Notes: generated from the sequence alone by a model not told the origin. Positions 25,639 to 34,788 are shown, numbered from the stretch's first letter. The stretch: DNA of 64,000 nucleotides from Nocardioides mangrovicus (GCF_003674065.1 NZ_RDBE01000007.1:502085-566084); one strand, 5' to 3'. Translations and numbers: made by a program.

Positions 25639-26850
25639 GTGCGGATCCTGTTGGTCGGCGCCGGGGGAGTGGGCTCGGCGTTCACCGCCATCGCCGCGCG
25701 CCGGGACTTCTTCGAGCGCTGCGTGGTCGCCGACTACGACCAGGCCCGCGCCTCCCGCGCGGTCCAGGCGCTGGACGACCCGAGGTTCGTGGCCGCGCAG
25801 GTCGATGCCTCCTCGGCGGAGTCGGTGGCGGCGCTGTGCCAGGCGCACGACGTCACCCATGTGATGAACGCCGTCGACCCGCGCTTCGTCATGAGCATCT
25901 TCGACGGCGCCTTCGCCGCCGGCGCGGACTACCTGGACATGGCGATGAGCCTCTCGCGGCCCCACCCCTCGCTGCCGTACGAGCAGGTCGGCGTGAAGCT
26001 GGGCGACGAGCAGTTCGCGAAGGCCAACCTGTGGGAGGGCGCCGGCCGGCTGGCGCTGGTGGGCATGGGCGTGGAGCCCGGGCTCTCCGACGTCTTCGCC
26101 CGCCACGCCGCGGACCATCTCTTCTCCGAGATCGACGAGCTCGGCACTCGCGACGGCGCGAACCTGGTGGTCGACGGCTACGACTTCGCACCCTCCTTCT
26201 CGATCTGGACCACCATCGAGGAGTGTCTCAACCCGCCGGTCATCTGGGAGAAGGGCCGCGAGTGGTTCACGACCGAGCCGTTCAGCGAACCGGAGGTCTT
26301 CGACTTCCCCGAGGGCATCGGTCCGGTCGAGTGCGTCAACGTCGAGCACGAGGAGGTGCTCCTCATGCCGCGCTGGGTCGACTGCCAGCGCGCCACCTTC
26401 AAGTACGGCCTGGGCGACGAGTTCATCGACGTCCTCAAGACGCTCCACAAGCTCGGCCTCGACCGCACCGACAAGGTCCGGGTGGGCGGTGTGGAGGTCT
26501 CCCCGCGCGACCTCGTGGCCGCCTGCCTGCCCGACCCCGCCGGGCTCGGCGGGCAGATGCACGGCAAGACCTGCGCCGGCCTCTGGGTGACGGGCACGGG
26601 CCGGGACGGCGAGCCGCGCTCGACGTACCTCTACCACGTGGTCGACAACGACTGGTCGATGAAGGAGTACGGCCACCAGTGCGTGGTCTGGCAGACCGCC
26701 GTCAACCCGGTGGTGGCGCTCGAGCTGCTGGCCGCCGGCACCTGGGCCGGCGCCGGCGTGCTCGGCCCGGAGGCGTTCGCCTCCCAGCCGTTCTTGGACC
26801 TGCTGACCGAATACGGGTCACCGTGGGGCGTGCGGGAGCTGGCGGTGTGA
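25639..26850 (+). CDS. Saccharopine-dehydrogenase-family oxidoreductase
   Basis: 403 residues, GTG start. N-terminal Rossmann fold RILLVGAGGVGSAFTAIAARR (residues 2-22), FFERCVVADYDQARASRAV, then THVMNAVDPRFVMSIFDGAFAAGADYLDMAMS, and a C-terminal catalytic domain with PGLSDVFARHAADHLFSEIDELGTRDG. This layout is shared by saccharopine reductase, homospermidine synthase and carboxy(nor)spermidine dehydrogenase. It follows the aldehyde dehydrogenase by 3 bp and lies in a polyamine locus, so an imine-forming or imine-reducing step on a polyamine-derived aldehyde is a reasonable hypothesis. Not assigned to a known reaction. Confidence 0.82.
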   Translation: MRILLVGAGGVGSAFTAIAARRDFFERCVVADYDQARASRAVQALDDPRFVAAQVDASSAESVAALCQAHDVTHVMNAVDPRFVMSIFDGAFAAGADYLDMAMSLSRPHPSLPYEQVGVKLGDEQFAKANLWEGAGRLALVGMGVEPGLSDVFARHAADHLFSEIDELGTRDGANLVVDGYDFAPSFSIWTTIEECLNPPVIWEKGREWFTTEPFSEPEVFDFPEGIGPVECVNVEHEEVLLMPRWVDCQRATFKYGLGDEFIDVLKTLHKLGLDRTDKVRVGGVEVSPRDLVAACLPDPAGLGGQMHGKTCAGLWVTGTGRDGEPRSTYLYHVVDNDWSMKEYGHQCVVWQTAVNPVVALELLAAGTWAGAGVLGPEAFASQPFLDLLTEYGSPWGVRELAV

Positions 26851-26963
26851 GACCCGCCCTACCGGTCGCCTGACGCGCCACTCGGTCATCTGTTCGTGAC
26901 CCGGCTTCGCTAGGTTGCGGGAGACCCGCGAGCGTCAGGACGCCGAGATCGAGGTGGGGGACG

Positions 26964-27806
26964 GTGAGCGAGCAAGCGCAGGTGGACGTCGTCATCCCGT
27001 GCTTCAACGGGGCCGCGACGTTGCGTGCCCAGCTGAGCGCGCTCGCCGAGCAGCAGTCCTCGGTCCCCTTCCGCGTCGTCGTGGCCGACAACGGCTCGAC
27101 CGACGGGTCGGCCGAGGTGGTCGCCGAGTTCGACGACCGCTTCGAGGTGGCCGACGCCTCCGCGCGTCGTGGCATCAACCACGCGCGCAACGCGGGCATC
27201 GCCCACGGAGCCGCGCCGTTGGTGCTGCTGTGCGACGTCGACGACCTGGTGCACCCCGGTTGGGTCGAGGCCTACTGGCGGTGCTTCAGCGACGGCGCCG
27301 AGCTGATGGGCGGCTCGTTGCGGCGGGTCTCGGACCAGGCGGCGCCGCTGGGCGAGTGGCAGCGTGTCCTCAACGACAACCTGGGGTTCCTCCCGTGGGC
27401 CACCGGGGCCAACTGCGGCTTCGCCCGCTCGGTGGTGGGCGCGATCGGCCCGTTCGACGAGAGCTACCGCGGCGGCGGGGACGAGACCGAGTGGTTCTGG
27501 CGGGCTCAGCTCGCCGGGCACCGGTTGGTCTTCGTGGACGACGCCGCCATCGACTACGTACGCCGCCCCACCACCGCGGGTGCCTTCCGCCAGAATCGGG
27601 CGTTCGGCGCCTCTCACGTGCGGCTCTACCGGCAGTTCGGTGCCGCCGGCATGCCACGACCGGGTCTCGCCCCGATCACGCGACTGCTGCCACGCACGGT
27701 GCTGGGCCTGGCCAGGTCGCCCCGCGACCCGGTCCGTCGCCGCGCCCTGGTGGCGCAGCTGGGCCAGTGGGTCGGCCGGGCCGAGGCGCTCCGGCGCGGC
27801 GGCTAG
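26964..27806 (+). CDS. Glycosyltransferase family 2
   Basis: 280 residues, GTG start after GAGGTGGGGG. GT-A fold: VDVVIPCFNGAATLRAQLSAL, VVVADNGSTDGSAEVV, the INHARNAGIAHGAAPLVLLCDVDDLVHPGW block with the DxD (about 85-95), GANCGFARSVVGAIGPFDESYRGGGDETEWFWRA (acceptor side with ED/E pair). No membrane segments, so it acts at the inner face of the membrane. First gene of the polysaccharide region. A TAGGTT box at 26911-26916 may be its -10. Its end overlaps a convergent GT2 gene by 4 bp. Confidence 0.9.
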   Translation: MSEQAQVDVVIPCFNGAATLRAQLSALAEQQSSVPFRVVVADNGSTDGSAEVVAEFDDRFEVADASARRGINHARNAGIAHGAAPLVLLCDVDDLVHPGWVEAYWRCFSDGAELMGGSLRRVSDQAAPLGEWQRVLNDNLGFLPWATGANCGFARSVVGAIGPFDESYRGGGDETEWFWRAQLAGHRLVFVDDAAIDYVRRPTTAGAFRQNRAFGASHVRLYRQFGAAGMPRPGLAPITRLLPRTVLGLARSPRDPVRRRALVAQLGQWVGRAEALRRGG

Positions 27807-28699
27807 CCCTCGGCGCGGCGCAGCGCTCGTCGCACCCCGAGATCGCGCGCCACGTAGGCGGAGGCCAGGAGCTGGGCCTGCAGCCGGTCCTCGCGGCGTC
27901 TGACCGCGGCCCAGGGTGTGCGGAGGGCGATGAGTGCCGCTCGCCGGGCGAGGTCGCCCAGTGCGGGCGGCACGGGGGCGGCCATGCCGCGGCCCGCCCA
28001 GCTGCGGCGCAGGGCGACGTTGCTCCCGCCGTAGCGGTAGCGCTGCTCGAGGAAGTCGCGCACCTTCACCCGCGGCACCCAGTCCAGCTGCACCGAGCGG
28101 TCCACGGCGTACCCGCCGCCCGACTCGATCACCCGCCAGCACAGGTCGGCGTCCCCACCGCTGCGCACCTCGCCGAACCCCTGCACCCGCTCGAGCGCGC
28201 TGCGCCGGATGCCCAGGTTGCAGGTCGGGAAGTAGGGCAGGAACCACGGCTGGTCGACGTAGCCGCGGACGGCGAAGAGCTGCTCGGCGTGAGCGGCTCG
28301 CGCCGGGAGCGTCGGACCGGGCAGGACGTTGATCTCCGAGCCGGCCAGGTCGACGTCGGGTTCGGCGAACAGAGCGGTGAGCGCACCGCACCAGGTGTCG
28401 CGTGGACGGCTCCGTGCGTCCACGAAGAGGTACACGTCCGCCTCGACGCTGCGCCAGGCCCGATTGCGCGCGCCGTAGGGGCCGACGCCGCCGCTGCGGA
28501 CGACGGTCAGGTCGGGCGTGGGGGGCTCGAGCGAGCCGTCGGGGGAGTCGTCGGCCAGCACGATGTGATCGGGCCTGCGGTCCTGGCGGGCCAGGCACTC
28601 GAGTAGGCCCGTCAGGAGCTCGCCGTGCCCGCGGACGGGCACGACGACGGCGACGGTGAGCTCGGACGCGGGCCGGTCGGGCTGGATGGCGGGAGTCAC
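27803..28699 (-). CDS. Glycosyltransferase family 2
   Basis: 298 residues. ELTVAVVVPVRGHGELLTGLLECLARQ, HIVLADDSPDGS, GARNRAWRSVEADVYLFVDARSRP (metal site DAR instead of DxD), then PYFPTCNLGIRRSALERVQGFGEVRSGGDADLCWRV with the catalytic Asp. A basic C-terminal helix region follows and may bind the membrane. The start overlaps the end of the upstream GT4 by 4 bp (ATGA), so it is the last gene of the minus-strand run flippase - acyltransferase - GT4 - GT2. Confidence 0.88.
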   Translation of the reverse strand: MTPAIQPDRPASELTVAVVVPVRGHGELLTGLLECLARQDRRPDHIVLADDSPDGSLEPPTPDLTVVRSGGVGPYGARNRAWRSVEADVYLFVDARSRPRDTWCGALTALFAEPDVDLAGSEINVLPGPTLPARAAHAEQLFAVRGYVDQPWFLPYFPTCNLGIRRSALERVQGFGEVRSGGDADLCWRVIESGGGYAVDRSVQLDWVPRVKVRDFLEQRYRYGGSNVALRRSWAGRGMAAPVPPALGDLARRAALIALRTPWAAVRRREDRLQAQLLASAYVARDLGVRRALRRAEG

Positions 28700-29886
28700 T
28701 CGGCACTGCTCCCGGTAGATCGGGGCCCGCTCGGAGCCGCCACCTCGCGGTAGATGTGCTCCAGGTCGGCGATGGTGGTGGAGATGTCGAAGCGCTCGGC
28801 GACTCGTTCGCGTGCTGCTCGACCCATCTCGGCGAGCTTCTCGCTGTCGCCCAGCATCGAGGTCAGCGCTCGACCGAGCTCGCCGACGTCGGCCTCGGGC
28901 ACGAGGATCCCCGTCCGGCCGTCGAGCACGGCGTCGCGCAGTCCACTGTGGGCGTAGGCCAAGACCGGGCGGCCCGAAGCCTGCGCCTCCAAAGCAACGA
29001 CCGGAAGGCCCTCGCTGTCGCCGCTGGCGGCGGTGCGCGACGGCATGACGACCAGGCGAGCGGCCTTGATCGCCTCCTTGACCACGGAAGTGCCGGCCGT
29101 GCCGACGAACGACACCGAGACTCCCAGCTCCCGAGCCAGCTGCTCGAGATCCTCCCGCAGCGGGCCGTCGCCGATCACCGTCAGTGGCGGGGGCTCGCCG
29201 ATGGTGCTCAGGGCCTGCAGAAGGTCCGCGAGTCCCTTTTTCTCCACCAGCCGCCCGACGAACAGCAGACCGCCGTGGTCAGGCACCGGCGTGGGGTCGA
29301 ACGAGGCCACGTCGATGCCGCAGGGGACGACGGAGATCCTCTGCTCTGGCACCCCCCGCGCCACCAGTGAGTCCTTGATGTGGCTGCTCACCGCGACGAA
29401 GGCGCTGACGTCCTGAGTGAGCAGGGACCAGTCCTCGACCATCTGGGCCTGTGACCCACCGGCCGAGACGAAGTGTGCAAAGTCGACGGTCGCGTCGAAG
29501 CCGTGGAAGGTCGCCACCAGTGGGACCCCGGCCTGAACCGCTCCACCGCGCACCGATGCAGCGTCGGGCCCGAAGTGTGCGTGGAGAACGTCGACGTCGA
29601 GCCTGTGCAGGCGGCGGGCGACCCGCTGGTCCCTCTTGGTCCGTTCGGATGCGCCTCGGAGCCGCAGGGCGGCGGACCGCGCACGGTCCGCTAGTCCCGC
29701 ACCGTCGACGAGGTGGACCGGACGGTCAACGAGCCGAAGACCGTCGGGGACCACCGCGTCGGCCAGGGCGAGCGCGTCGACGTCTCGATAGCGCTCCAGC
29801 TGGTCACGGACGAAGGTCTCCGACGGCGGCAGGAACCTGCTGCGGAAGATCGCCACGCGCGGTTGTCCTCGTTGCGCCGGTCTCAT
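28696..29886 (-). CDS. Glycosyltransferase family 4 (WcaL/AmsK-like)
   Basis: 396 residues, retaining GT-B enzyme. N-terminal domain RVAIFRSRFLPPSETFVRDQLERY (the S-E-T-F block is like WcaL/AmsK colanic-acid transferases) and LHAHFGPDAASV, HGFDATVDF. C-terminal domain: LLFVGRLVEKKGLADLLQAL, VIGDGPLREDLEQL, and the donor motif SEGLPVVALEAQASGRPVLAYAHSG (E-x7-E). I use the ATG at 29886, which overlaps the upstream acyltransferase stop by 4 bp; the longer open frame upstream is out of family. Confidence 0.92.
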   Translation of the reverse strand: MRPAQRGQPRVAIFRSRFLPPSETFVRDQLERYRDVDALALADAVVPDGLRLVDRPVHLVDGAGLADRARSAALRLRGASERTKRDQRVARRLHRLDVDVLHAHFGPDAASVRGGAVQAGVPLVATFHGFDATVDFAHFVSAGGSQAQMVEDWSLLTQDVSAFVAVSSHIKDSLVARGVPEQRISVVPCGIDVASFDPTPVPDHGGLLFVGRLVEKKGLADLLQALSTIGEPPPLTVIGDGPLREDLEQLARELGVSVSFVGTAGTSVVKEAIKAARLVVMPSRTAASGDSEGLPVVALEAQASGRPVLAYAHSGLRDAVLDGRTGILVPEADVGELGRALTSMLGDSEKLAEMGRAARERVAERFDISTTIADLEHIYREVAAPSGPRSTGSSAE

Positions 29887-30416
29887 CGCTCGTCCTCCCG
29901 GTCCAGCCGGGACACGACGCGCGCCGGACGTCCCATGACCATCGTGTGCGGGGGGACGTCGCGGGTGACCAGCGAGCCGGCGGCGACGACTGCTCCCGCG
30001 CCGATGCTGACTCCCGGGAGCACCGATGCCTCGGCGCCGATCCAGGCGCCGGGACCCACGTGGATGGGGCGCACGGAAACGTCGCCCGCGCGGTGCAGTC
30101 CGCCACCGGTCTCGTGTGTGTGGGTGATGAAGCGGGCGAAGGGCCCGATGGCGCAGCTGGCACCGATGGTGGTCTGCTGGTCGATCCAGACGCCGTCGTT
30201 GATGAAGACGTCGTCCTCGAGCTTGCACGGCCCGTACAGCACGCAGTTCGCTCGGATGCGCGCACGGGGGCCGATCACGACCCCGGGTCCGACGAATCGG
30301 GCACTCGGATGAACGACGATGTCGCTGTGGAAGCTCTGGTGGCGGAGCTGGAGCCGCACGCGTGCGCGCCGGATGGGCGCCACGCGGCGTCGCAGCCCGC
30401 GGAGTCGGCGGAGCAT
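29883..30416 (-). CDS. Hexapeptide-repeat acyltransferase
   Basis: 177 residues of left-handed beta-helix: repeated [LIV]-G-x4 units (VVIGPRARIRANCVLYGPCKLEDDVFINDGVW, TIGASCAIGPFARFITHTHETGG, VGPGAWIGAEASVLPGVSIGAGAVVAAGSLV), ending in the usual VTRDVPPHTMVMGRPARVV. The catalytic His is probably in THTHETG. Likely an O-acetyltransferase decorating the exopolysaccharide. Overlaps both neighbours (TGATG with the flippase, ATGA with the GT4). Confidence 0.9.
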   Translation of the reverse strand: MLRRLRGLRRRVAPIRRARVRLQLRHQSFHSDIVVHPSARFVGPGVVIGPRARIRANCVLYGPCKLEDDVFINDGVWIDQQTTIGASCAIGPFARFITHTHETGGGLHRAGDVSVRPIHVGPGAWIGAEASVLPGVSIGAGAVVAAGSLVTRDVPPHTMVMGRPARVVSRLDREDER

Positions 30417-32050
30417 CAGGCGTCAGCTCCCGAGGCCGAGGACCGCGGGCGCACCGCGAGCCAGAACTCGGTGAGCGCCGAGCGCTGCAGGAGGGCGACA
30501 CCACCGACGTACAAGCAGCCGCCGAGCGCCACCTGCAGGGCCAGCACCGCGCCGTTCTCGGCGGAGGCTCCCAGCACGCGCGGCAGCTCGCGCACGCACA
30601 CGAACATCACCGCGCCGACGACCCAGGTGGGCAGCGTGTCGAGGAGCACGCGCGTGGCCCTGACTCCGATGAGCCGGGTGGCGTAGTCCAGGACGGGGAG
30701 CAGCCCGATCCACGAGCTGATGAGCAGACCGGTGCCGACACCCACGGCACCCCAGTGCAGGCCGATGGCCATGGCCGCGACGTTGAAGACGGCGAACGTG
30801 GTGCCGGTCCAGAACTGCCGGCCGGTGGCCTCGTGGGACTGGTAGATCCAGCCGACCGTCGTGGCCAGGCTCTGCGGGATGCCGGCCAGGCACAGCACGA
30901 TCAGGATGGGCACGGTGGGCAGCCACTGGTGGCCCCACAGGAACGGGACCAGACCCGGTGCGACGGCCGCCATACCGGCGAGGATGGGGACAGAGACGAG
31001 GTTGAGGATCCTCACCACCCGGCGGTACGCGGACCCGGCGCGACCCGGTTCGTCGCGCATCGCGGTGAACACCGGGAACATGACCCGGCCGAGCACCTGC
31101 GCGAGCTGGGTGACCGGCAGCAGCATCAGGTTGTAGCCGCGGTTGTAGAAGCCGAGCGAGCCAGCCCCGAGGACCCGCCCGATCATCAGGTTGTCGGCGT
31201 TGCGGCTCCAGTAGTTCACGACGTTGAAGCCCAGCAACGGCCCGGAGTACTTCCAGATCGAGCGCCACGACGAGAGGCTGATGAAGTGTCGCGGGCGCCA
31301 CGGCACCAGCCACCACAGCAGCGCCGAGGTGGCGGCACTGCCGACCACCGGCCCGATCGCCAGCGAGTAGACGCCGACGCCGAGCACCGCCAGCACGATG
31401 ACGGTGCCGAAGTTGAGGACGGCCGCGATGGTCTCGATGACGGCGATCTCCTTGAACCGCAGCGCCCGGGTGAGGACGGCCTGCTGGCACACCCCCAGGT
31501 TCACCAGGAAGGCCAGCCCGACGATGGGGGCGAGCGAGGAGATCACCGGCTGGTGGAAGAAACTGCCGATGAGCGGACCGATGGCCGAGAGCAGCGCGAA
31601 GAACAGCACGCCGGAGATGGCGTTGACCCAGAACACCGTCGCGAAATCGGCCTCGGTGGGCTGGCGCTTGGCGACGAGGACCGAGCTGAGGCCCATCTCG
31701 AAGAGCAGGATGGCGAAGGAGGAGACGACCCCCAGGCTGGCCATCACACCGAACTCGGTCGGTGAGAGGAGGCGGGCCAGCACCAGCCCGGACCCGAACT
31801 GCACGACCTGGATGGCGGCCCGGCCCACCGAGGACCAGGCCACGCCTCGCTTCGTGGCCGCGGCGTGCGACTCGGAGCGGTCGGGATCAGCTGGCAGCTC
31901 CGGTGCTTCCATGACCGGTGCTTCCATGACCGGGGCGTCCGAGACCGGGGCCGTGATGGTCGTCGCGCCCGCCGGCTCGGGATGGAGCGGCGCGGACGTC
32001 GGACGACCACCGGGACGCCCGAGGAAGGGCGGACGAGACGGATCACTCAC
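30416..32050 (-). CDS. Polysaccharide flippase, Wzx/MOP family (WzxC-like)
   Basis: 544 residues with about 12-14 membrane helices beginning near residue 75 (GVAWSSVGRAAIQVVQFGSGLVLARLLSPTEFGVMASLGVVSS). This sequence pattern and length are those of the WzxC-like lipopolysaccharide flippases, which move lipid-linked repeat units across the membrane. Unusual is a ~70-residue hydrophilic, Pro/Ala/Glu-rich N-terminal extension containing a duplicated PVMEA unit. First gene of the minus-strand operon 30416-27803. Confidence 0.93.
   Translation of the reverse strand: MSDPSRPPFLGRPGGRPTSAPLHPEPAGATTITAPVSDAPVMEAPVMEAPELPADPDRSESHAAATKRGVAWSSVGRAAIQVVQFGSGLVLARLLSPTEFGVMASLGVVSSFAILLFEMGLSSVLVAKRQPTEADFATVFWVNAISGVLFFALLSAIGPLIGSFFHQPVISSLAPIVGLAFLVNLGVCQQAVLTRALRFKEIAVIETIAAVLNFGTVIVLAVLGVGVYSLAIGPVVGSAATSALLWWLVPWRPRHFISLSSWRSIWKYSGPLLGFNVVNYWSRNADNLMIGRVLGAGSLGFYNRGYNLMLLPVTQLAQVLGRVMFPVFTAMRDEPGRAGSAYRRVVRILNLVSVPILAGMAAVAPGLVPFLWGHQWLPTVPILIVLCLAGIPQSLATTVGWIYQSHEATGRQFWTGTTFAVFNVAAMAIGLHWGAVGVGTGLLISSWIGLLPVLDYATRLIGVRATRVLLDTLPTWVVGAVMFVCVRELPRVLGASAENGAVLALQVALGGCLYVGGVALLQRSALTEFWLAVRPRSSASGADA
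31901..31930 (-). repeat. 15-bp tandem duplication inside the flippase N-terminus
   Basis: Two perfect copies of CGGTGCTTCCATGAC. In the protein they give PVMEA-PVMEA. In-frame, within the non-membrane N-terminal tail, so length variation here should be tolerated. Confidence 0.85.
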
Positions 32051-32117
32051 GGGCTGCGGGCTCCCCTTCCGTGCGGCGTCGTGAGGAACCCCAGTGTTCC
32101 ACGCCCGCCGACGGCGC

Positions 32118-33464
32118 TCAGACCAGGCCGGTGACGACCTCCTCGAGCACGTCGAGCGCCTCGTCGAGCAGGTGATCGGGCATCACGAGCGGCGGCAGGA
32201 AGCGCAGCACGTTGCCGAAGGTGCCGCAGGTCAGCATCAGCACGCCCTGCTGGTGGCAGCCGGTGGCGATGGCCGAGGTGAGGGCCGCGTCGGGCTCGGT
32301 GGTGCCGGGCCGGACGATCTCGATGGCGATCATCGCGCCTCGGCCACGGACGTCGCCGATGGCGGGCGCCTTGTCGGCCAGGATGCGCAGCCGCTCGGTC
32401 ATGGTGGCCTCGATGGCGCGGGCGCGGGCGTTGAGGTCGAGTTCCTCCATCGTGGCGATCGCGCCGAGGGCCGCCGCGCAGGCCACCGGGTTGCCGCCGT
32501 AGGTGCCGCCCAGGCCGCCACCGTGGACGGCGTCCATCATCTCGGAGCGACCCACGACCGCTGCCAGCGGAAGCCCGCCGGCCACGCCCTTGGCCACCGT
32601 GACCAGGTCGGGCACGACGTCCTCGTGCTCGCTGGCGAACCAGGTGCCGGTGCGGCACATGCCGGACTGGATCTCGTCGGCCACGAAGACGACGCCGTGG
32701 GCGGTGCACCACTCGCTGACGGCCGTGAGGTAACCGGGTGCGGGGACGACGAAGCCGCCCTCGCCGAGCACCGGCTCGATGACGACGCAGGCGACGTTGT
32801 CGGCGCCGACCTGCTTCTCGATCACCTCGATGGTGCGAGCCGCGGCCTCGGGCCCGGTGATCGGCGCCGGCTCGCGGAAGGGGTAGGACATCGGCGCGCG
32901 GTACACCTCGCCGGCGAAGGGCCCGAAGCCCTGCTTGTACGGCATGTTCTTGGCCGTCATCGCCATCGTGAGGTTGGTACGCCCGTGGTAGGCGTGGTCG
33001 ACGACCACCACCGCGTCGCGGCCGGTGTGCACCCGCGCGATCTTCACCGCGTTCTCCACCGCCTCGGCGCCGGAGTTGAACAGCGCGGCCTTCTTGGCGT
33101 GGTCGCCCGGCGTGAGCGCCGCGAGCTTCTCGCAGACCTCCACGTAGCCCTCGTAGGGCGCGACCATGAAGCAGGTGTGGGTGAAGGCGGCGACCTGCTC
33201 GGTGACGCCCTGCACGACGGCGGGCGCGCTGTTGCCGACGCTGGTGACGGCGATGCCGCTGGCCAGGTCGATCAGGCTGTTGCCGTCGACGTCGACCACC
33301 ACGCCGCCGCCCGCCTTCTCGACGTACACCGGCAGCACGCTGCCGACCCCGGCGGCCACCACGGCCTGCCGTCGGGCGTGGATCTCCTGCGACCTCGGCC
33401 CGGGGATCTCGGTGACGATGCGTCGTTCCTGCGGGAGCCCGGGTCCGCCCTCGTGCGTGCTCAT
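32118..33464 (-). CDS. gabT: 4-aminobutyrate aminotransferase
   Basis: 448 residues. Transfers the amino group of GABA to 2-oxoglutarate, giving succinate semialdehyde. Fits GabT: PVYVEKAGGGVVVDVDGNSLIDLASGIAVTSVG, FNSGAEAVENAVKIAR, DHAYHGRTNLTMAMTAK, CVVIEPVLGEGGFVVP, FVADEIQSGMCRTG, PLP Lys in VTVAKGVAGGLPLAAVVG. It lies inside the polysaccharide region but fits the polyamine/GABA pathway begun at 22.6-26.9 kb. No succinate-semialdehyde dehydrogenase is next to it. Confidence 0.95.
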   Translation of the reverse strand: MSTHEGGPGLPQERRIVTEIPGPRSQEIHARRQAVVAAGVGSVLPVYVEKAGGGVVVDVDGNSLIDLASGIAVTSVGNSAPAVVQGVTEQVAAFTHTCFMVAPYEGYVEVCEKLAALTPGDHAKKAALFNSGAEAVENAVKIARVHTGRDAVVVVDHAYHGRTNLTMAMTAKNMPYKQGFGPFAGEVYRAPMSYPFREPAPITGPEAAARTIEVIEKQVGADNVACVVIEPVLGEGGFVVPAPGYLTAVSEWCTAHGVVFVADEIQSGMCRTGTWFASEHEDVVPDLVTVAKGVAGGLPLAAVVGRSEMMDAVHGGGLGGTYGGNPVACAAALGAIATMEELDLNARARAIEATMTERLRILADKAPAIGDVRGRGAMIAIEIVRPGTTEPDAALTSAIATGCHQQGVLMLTCGTFGNVLRFLPPLVMPDHLLDEALDVLEEVVTGLV

Positions 33465-33483
33465 GCGGGGAGCGTAGACCCGC

Positions 33484-34713
33484 TCAGAGCACCGGCCGCA
33501 AGGGCGCGAGGACCACCTCGGCGAACCGCCGGGTGAACCCGCGACCGGCCCAGTCGCCGGCCATCAGCTCGACGGCGTTGGACTCGTCGGTGCGGAACAC
33601 CTCCTCCATGGCCCGGGCCAGCCCGGCGTCGATGAACTCGACGTTCACCTCGTAGTTACCGGTCATGGAGAGCCGGTCGATGTTGGCGGTGCCGATCGTC
33701 GACCACTCACCGTCGACCGTGGCGGTCTTCGCGTGCACCATCGCGTCCTGGTAGCGGAAGATCCGCACCCCGGCGGACAGGAGCTGGCTGAAGTAGCCGC
33801 GGCTGAGCCAGTCGGCGACGACGTGGTTCGAGGTCTGCGGCAGCAGGATCCGCACGTCCACGCCGCGCCGGGCGGCGGCCACCAGCGCCTCGACGAAGTT
33901 CTCGTCGGGGATGAAGTAGGCGTGGGTCATCCAGATGTTGCGGCGCGCGCGGTCGATGGCGTCCAGGTACATCGCCCGGATCGGGAAGCTCCACTGCCGC
34001 GGCAGGTTGCGGTGCACCCGGATGCGCGACTCCCACGCGCTGGCGGTCTCGATCAGCAGCGGCCGCTCGTCGCCGTCGGCCCACCGCCGGCCACGCTGGC
34101 TGTTCCAGAAGTCGGCGAACGCCCGCTTGAGGTCCCACACGCCGGGTCCGGTGATCCGGCAGTGCGTGTCGCGCCACTCCGTGGCGTAGGCCGCGCCCAC
34201 GTTGTAGCCGCCCACGAACGCGGTGTCGTCGTCGACGACGAGGATCTTGCGGTGGTCGCGGCCGTATCGGCGCAGGTCGAAGAACCGTAGGCCCGCGTTG
34301 TAGACGGGGTAGGCCAGCACCCGCAGCGAGGGCGGGAACCGCTTGAACGCCGGCGGGACCACGAGGTTCGCGAACGCGTCGTAGATCGCGTAGACCTCCA
34401 CGCCGCGGTCGGCGGCCCGTGCGAGCGCCGCCTTGAAACTCTCGCCGACCTCGTCGCCCTTCCAGATGTAGGTCTCGAAGAGCACCTGGTGCCGGGCGGC
34501 GTCGATGGCCGCGATCATGTCGTCGTAGAGGTCCTGGCCGTAGGTGTAGGTCGTCACCGTGCCTTCGCCCACCGGCACCTGCTGGGGCTTGGTCACCGGG
34601 AAGGGCTGCGGCTTCTTGCCGCGACGCCGGTAGGAGTCGGTGAGGGTGAGCCCGGCGACGAGCGCCACCTGGATCCCGAGCAGCCCGAGGAGGGCGCGTC
34701 GCAGCACCTGCAT
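33484..34713 (-). CDS. Phospholipase D-like protein, cardiolipin-synthase type
   Basis: 409 residues from the ATG at 34713. One membrane anchor at the N-terminus (ALLGLLGIQVALVAGLTL), then two PLD domains, each with an HKD motif: RDHRKILVVDDDTAFVGGYN and MVHAKTATVDGEWSTIGTANID. Both catalytic His/Lys/Asp sets are intact, with the GGYN and GTANID trailers usual in cardiolipin synthases. Probably joins or exchanges phospholipid head groups at the membrane. In-frame GTG codons at 34755 and 34770 are possible longer starts; none has a good Shine-Dalgarno sequence. Divergent from dinB. Confidence 0.88.
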   Translation of the reverse strand: MQVLRRALLGLLGIQVALVAGLTLTDSYRRRGKKPQPFPVTKPQQVPVGEGTVTTYTYGQDLYDDMIAAIDAARHQVLFETYIWKGDEVGESFKAALARAADRGVEVYAIYDAFANLVVPPAFKRFPPSLRVLAYPVYNAGLRFFDLRRYGRDHRKILVVDDDTAFVGGYNVGAAYATEWRDTHCRITGPGVWDLKRAFADFWNSQRGRRWADGDERPLLIETASAWESRIRVHRNLPRQWSFPIRAMYLDAIDRARRNIWMTHAYFIPDENFVEALVAAARRGVDVRILLPQTSNHVVADWLSRGYFSQLLSAGVRIFRYQDAMVHAKTATVDGEWSTIGTANIDRLSMTGNYEVNVEFIDAGLARAMEEVFRTDESNAVELMAGDWAGRGFTRRFAEVVLAPLRPVL

Positions 34714-34788
34714 GAGGGGGTGGCCGAAGTTGATCAGCGGAGCGGGACGAGCCACGGCACTAGTCAACACTGTGCCGATGATGTGGGC

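Noticed and set aside
22587-26873. 1428-residue open frame on the plus strand spanning the aminotransferase, aldehyde dehydrogenase and saccharopine-dehydrogenase-like genes
   Set aside because: It overlaps three well-supported genes on both strands and its translation is repetitive Arg/Gly/Ala/Pro-rich text typical of an off-frame read.
34741-34788. A shared SOS/LexA-type box for dinB in the dinB/PLD divergent gap
   Set aside because: No palindrome of the GAAC-N4-GTTC kind occurs there; GTTGACTAGTGCC is not symmetric.
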